Assembly (NCBI GenBank): GCA_020348925.1
Contig: CP070758.1
Location: 3,374,265 to 3,421,810 of the forward strand
DNA: 47,546 nucleotides
Origin: Gemmatimonadota bacterium
GTDB lineage: Bacteria; JBHIER01; G020348925
Direction: 5' to 3'
The notes beneath the pieces were generated by a model. That model was not told the DNA's origin and made no database searches. It was given only the letters and a program-made list of their open reading frames with translations. This document shows, piece after piece, positions 44,485-47,546 of the stretch (the stretch's first letter is position 1; each line of letters begins with the position of its first letter). Both the position numbers and the translations under genes were made by a program.

Positions 44485-46989
44485 ATAACTCAGACGATAC
44501 GACTCGGGCTTGCCAAAACACTCCGGATGGAGATAGGTGCCTCTCTGCTCCGGGGACTTGTCCTCTTCAACCTGAATACGATTGGCCTCTGCATAAGCGT
44601 CCTGGCGAATACCTGTCACCTGCCATGACACCTCCAATCCAGAATGACCGCCTGCGATCTGAAACCGGTTGCTTTGGATTTTCTCGGCAACATACACAGG
44701 TGCATATCCGCCGATGCAGGTCAACTGATAGCGGAAATCCTTGTTCAAGGCACCAAACCAATCGGGCAGCTCCACCCAGGCTTCACCGGACTCATCCAGA
44801 GCTACATTGCCGTTGTAAATATTCATCATGTCCGGGCTTTCCACAAAGGAGTGGTAAAGGAATTTATTCTCCGGGTCCAAAGGATGGTCGATTTTGAATG
44901 AACCGGCAGGCTTACTGAGAATACCCTGAACTTGGAGAACGTCAGACACAAAACAGTTCTTGACAGTCAAAAATTCTTTGATTAAGGCATTCCCATCGGG
45001 ATCGGCATGAAAGTAATAGTCCCCACCATTACGCTCACGAATAGCGATCCCAACTTCAGGATTGATGTCAATATATTTTCCCAATCCAATGGGAATTTCT
45101 ATACCGGCTTCATAGGTTTCAAGCCCTTTGTGTTTTGAGGTGCCATCGGAATAAAAACTTGTAACAGTATCACCCTCGTCACTGACGACATGCAGATCGC
45201 CGTTCACTTCCACATCACCATCAAAAACTCCGGCGGCATCGTTCTCGGTTTCAGCTTTACCGTAGACTGCCAGTATTTTGTCAGTACCCAGATCTTTTCT
45301 GCCAAATCCGGCAATGGTTTCCTCGCTGTCGTTGACCAGTTTTATGCCCTTACCATCTTGCCCCCTTAATATGACATCCTCATAAAAGCTTTCGGGTTTG
45401 TAGTGAAAAGACGAATCCTGATTGAATATATGAGCAGGTCCACCTGCCGAATCAAAAACAGAAATACCTTCCTCGTTAATGATAGTACCTGTTTTTCCCG
45501 CCTCGTCTGTAATGAAGAGCCAACCATCGATTTTCAAACGTTCTTTAATGAGATTGTATTCTTCAGGATGATTGAAATAAGCTAAGATTTCTCCCTGCGC
45601 ATTTTCAATAACAACCAAGTGGTCTGTGGAAATAATACCACTTTCTTCATCATATTCCCAGCCGCACTCATGACCCTCTGCGGTATCGGAGGGCAAGGTT
45701 CTGCATTTTACAAATTTATCACCTGACCAGACGAGGAATTGTTCAGACTGCGGATCTTCCGGTACGTTATCTATTTTAAGTTTACCAGTTTCCTCTATGA
45801 GTACATCACCTTCAAACTCAGCCGCTACATCCAATCCATAAGCGTAAAGTCCTGTGCCAAAATCCGAAGATGCATACACGCCCACGCCATCTATTGATTC
45901 CCCCCTGACACCAACACCATTCTCTGAATCTGAAACGCCTAAAACGCCAACGTCATCGGTTGATTCCCCCTGTACACCAACACTTTTCGTTGACTTGCCA
46001 AGAACGCCAACGTCATCGGTTGATAAACCATAAACAGCGGTACCATAGGGTGAAGAGCCAAAAACGGCTGTGGATTCGTCTGATTCTCCATAAACACCGG
46101 TACCAGTCTCTGATTTGCCATAAACGCCTATGGATTCGCTTGAATGCCCCCATCCCATTACACCTACCCCTTCCCTTGAGTCACCAAAAACGCCCATGCC
46201 ATCTTCCGATTCCCCCTGTACACCATTATTAGTCCTTGATTTACCAAAAACGCCCCCGCCACTTATTGATTCCCCCCTAACACCTATATTTATCGATGAA
46301 ACACCCCAAACGCCCGCGTCATCGCCTGAACTCCCAAATACACCGACATTAGTCGATGAAAAGCCAGCAACAGCTACTCCGACTGCGGAGTAACCGTAGA
46401 TCGCCCTGTCTTCATTTGAAGTAAGCTCATGAAGTGCGTCAATACTATTACTTTTCATGGATTGTGTTCCACTCGTATCACCAAGAATGACTTCCAGGCC
46501 TCCTTCGAAGTATCCTTTGCCCTTATGAGTCACATCCCCATTCTGACTCAGAATGTGTGTCTGCTCGCCCAGGCTATCACGAATTGCAAAACTCTGGCCA
46601 GCCTCCGGCTCAACAATGGTCGATAATGCATTTAAACTGTAAGGAGAAGAAGTCAGAGCGTAACGGGGTGTGAGTTCCTCTTCTCCTTCAACTTCTATGC
46701 CCAGCCAGTAGGGCTTGTCAAAGGGCAGGTTCAAGGGTTTTCCTCTGCCCAGAATCACATGAAACAGACCGTCCGTTATCTCGACCTCCCGGATTTCTTC
46801 CCAGAGTGCTGTGCCTTCCTCCTCCACATCGTACAGCCTGAAAGCTATGATGACTGTACCGTCGGCCACAGGATTGCCGGCATCATCTTTGAGCATCCCC
46901 TGATAACTCATGGTCTGAGGAATCTGTGCCCAAGCGAATCCAGCCAGGAGAATACAAATTATACCGGTACATAGGATTCGACGTAACAT
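44476..46989 (-). CDS. Exported repeat-fibre surface protein with conserved C-terminal domain
   Basis: 837 residues; ATG five bases after AAGGAGGG. A signal peptide ends near residue 22 (GFAWAQ). Residues 23-125 form the N-terminal domain typical of FCB surface proteins (QTMSYQGMLKDDAGNPVADG). About 195-388 is a run of 10-residue repeats of the type G-V-x-G-x-S-x-x-x, predicted to stack as a beta-solenoid or trimeric fibre. About 390-690 has further strand-rich phage-fibre-like modules. About 695-837 is a conserved C-terminal domain (SFKIDHPLDPENK, SPDMMNIYNGNV, WQVTGIRQDAYAEANR, YLHPE) that I recall ending many bacterial surface proteins. It may act in folding or anchoring. Adhesion or a cell-surface coat is inferred. 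Confidence 0.85.
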   Translation of the reverse strand: MLRRILCTGIICILLAGFAWAQIPQTMSYQGMLKDDAGNPVADGTVIIAFRLYDVEEEGTALWEEIREVEITDGLFHVILGRGKPLNLPFDKPYWLGIEVEGEEELTPRYALTSSPYSLNALSTIVEPEAGQSFAIRDSLGEQTHILSQNGDVTHKGKGYFEGGLEVILGDTSGTQSMKSNSIDALHELTSNEDRAIYGYSAVGVAVAGFSSTNVGVFGSSGDDAGVWGVSSINIGVRGESISGGGVFGKSRTNNGVQGESEDGMGVFGDSREGVGVMGWGHSSESIGVYGKSETGTGVYGESDESTAVFGSSPYGTAVYGLSTDDVGVLGKSTKSVGVQGESTDDVGVLGVSDSENGVGVRGESIDGVGVYASSDFGTGLYAYGLDVAAEFEGDVLIEETGKLKIDNVPEDPQSEQFLVWSGDKFVKCRTLPSDTAEGHECGWEYDEESGIISTDHLVVIENAQGEILAYFNHPEEYNLIKERLKIDGWLFITDEAGKTGTIINEEGISVFDSAGGPAHIFNQDSSFHYKPESFYEDVILRGQDGKGIKLVNDSEETIAGFGRKDLGTDKILAVYGKAETENDAAGVFDGDVEVNGDLHVVSDEGDTVTSFYSDGTSKHKGLETYEAGIEIPIGLGKYIDINPEVGIAIRERNGGDYYFHADPDGNALIKEFLTVKNCFVSDVLQVQGILSKPAGSFKIDHPLDPENKFLYHSFVESPDMMNIYNGNVALDESGEAWVELPDWFGALNKDFRYQLTCIGGYAPVYVAEKIQSNRFQIAGGHSGLEVSWQVTGIRQDAYAEANRIQVEEDKSPEQRGTYLHPECFGKPESYRLSYKK
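45826..46407 (-). repeat. Tandem repeat coding for about nineteen 10-residue G-V-x-G-x-S units
   Basis: The repeat unit is 30 bases. The register is exact from residue 195 to about 278. A two-residue insertion at WGHSSES shifts it, and another at SDSENG shifts it again. Unit positions 1-3 alternate between G-V-F/Y/L and G-V-R/Q/W forms, so the array has a higher-order 20-residue period (VFG-S then VRGES). Such repeats can expand or shrink by slippage. Confidence 0.75.
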
Positions 46990-47007
46990 TTTATCCCTCC
47001 TTTCCTG

Positions 47008-47024
47008 CCCTGATGAAATCAGGG
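47008..47024 (-). promoter_or_regulatory. Hairpin just before the fibre gene's ribosome site
   Basis: CCCTGAT (47008-47014) and ATCAGGG (47018-47024) form a perfect 7-base stem with a 3-base loop, a few bases upstream of AAGGAGGG. It could protect the mRNA end or modulate initiation. Confidence 0.4.
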
Positions 47025-47153
47025 ATAAAGGTGATTAGTCTGCTGCTTATGAAAGTCAACTAAGATTTTATGAACTAATCTTGGTTAAAACGGATATTGA
47101 CAAAGTCGAGTAGCATCACCTCCTATTGAGATCCTAAACTCTCCACAAGGGCA

Positions 47154-47182
47154 ATAATAGTGAACTCGGAACAGCAAATCAA
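47154..47182 (-). promoter_or_regulatory. Sigma-70-type promoter for the repeat fibre gene
   Basis: On the minus strand TTGATT (47182-47177) is 17 bases from TATTAT (47159-47154), about 165 bases before the ATG. The -10 is the same as in the promoter at 3888. The leader so defined contains AGGAGGTGATG near 47121, which could start a 13-codon leader peptide, but the spacing is too short to be sure. Confidence 0.48.
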
Positions 47183-47251
47183 GAGTTTTTCGCCCATTTC
47201 TGCAAGTAATAAAAATTGTACAAGAATTTAGACTTTTTGTTACCTGATCAT

Positions 47252-47267
47252 TTCCGACATGTCGGAA
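47252..47267. promoter_or_regulatory. 16-base perfect palindrome TTCCGACATGTCGGAA
   Basis: The sequence is exactly self-complementary with no spacer. It is centred about 80 bases upstream of the -35 at 47182, in an A/T-rich region, and a partial echo (TCGGAAA) follows at 47271-47277. A dimeric regulator site is a fair guess; the regulator is unknown. The remaining right-end DNA to 47546 shows no gene. Confidence 0.4.
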
Positions 47268-47546
47268 TATATCGGAAAATAAAAAAGCCAAACCACCTAA
47301 ATTGGAGTAGTTCAGCGTACAAATCAGACGTTTTTTAAGAAACCTACAAATGTTGAATATCAAAGATATTCTTCACTGTCCAATTTTTTAAAAAAGTCAA
47401 TATTTCCCCCAACAATCACAGAAATAGATTTTGGCTATAACCGGCTGCCATTAGGGTACTGATTTAATAACGTTCGTCGTTTGTCAGATGAACACGGGTT
47501 TGTGTTTTCATATTTACTGAGATACAATTTCATATAGTGAAATCCT

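Noticed and set aside
47085-47363. 92-codon minus-strand frame at the right end
   Set aside because: It overlaps the putative promoter and palindrome of the fibre gene and has no protein-like pattern.

Overview
This is a gene-dense chromosomal stretch of about 50% G+C from a free-living, didermic bacterium. TonB-dependent receptors with carboxypeptidase-regulatory-like N-termini, a DUF5916 protein, paired DUF4097 proteins and a surface protein opening with a Q-T-M-S-Y-Q-G block point to the FCB superphylum. Most starts have a good AGGAGG-type Shine-Dalgarno, which argues for a Calditrichota, KSB1 or Zixibacteria-like lineage rather than typical Bacteroidota. The lineage is an inference. No rRNA, tRNA, CRISPR array, prophage or complete insertion sequence was seen.

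Layout. 1-6000 (minus strand): a truncated DUF5916 gene, a metzincin-like protease broken by one in-frame amber codon, a small internally duplicated protein, and a GGDEF response regulator preceded by a short ATGA-coupled ORF. 6700-9950 (plus): TonB receptor, MarR regulator and a TIGR03987/HsmA-type membrane protein, with a palindrome upstream that suits a MarR operator. 10135-13535 (plus): ECF sigma factor, zinc-finger anti-sigma with a HEAT-like tail, and two DUF4097 envelope proteins, closed by a strong terminator. 13748-15670 (minus): class I glutamine amidotransferase, TIGR04076 protein and methyltransferase. 15871-19625 (minus): S9A prolyl oligopeptidase, an FGE-fold protein without the catalytic cysteines, and a DinB-fold protein. 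19752-23928 (minus): an ABC ATPase with two tandem paralogous permeases, all joined by 4-nt overlaps. 24300-28921 (minus): CDF metal transporter, flavodoxin-fold oxidoreductase, hotdog thioesterase and a large orphan with a GNAT-like core.

29174-31081 is a decaying patch: a frameshifted twin-Lcl/PKD/dockerin protein and a 47-codon stump of a second ECF sigma gene that nobody would find by ORF length. It sits beside an intact STN-domain TonB receptor (31302-33956), the receptor class that usually partners ECF sigma factors. 34188-37818 (plus) holds an MsrA-MsrB fusion and an exported M3 peptidase. 38476-43891 holds an FHA protein and a vWA-TM-FHA protein, divergent from an exported 834-residue orphan. 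The right end carries an 837-residue surface protein with about nineteen 10-residue repeats and a conserved C-terminal domain, followed by a small candidate ORF.

Intergenic DNA contains three 103-110 bp elements with TGTCATTC-type inverted ends (MITE-like), smaller palindromic repeats, and a few convincing promoters and terminators. Themes across the window are envelope maintenance, periplasmic proteolysis and repair, and signalling. The least explained items are the 561-residue orphan, the vWA/FHA/834-residue locus, the repeat fibre and the small coupled ORFs.
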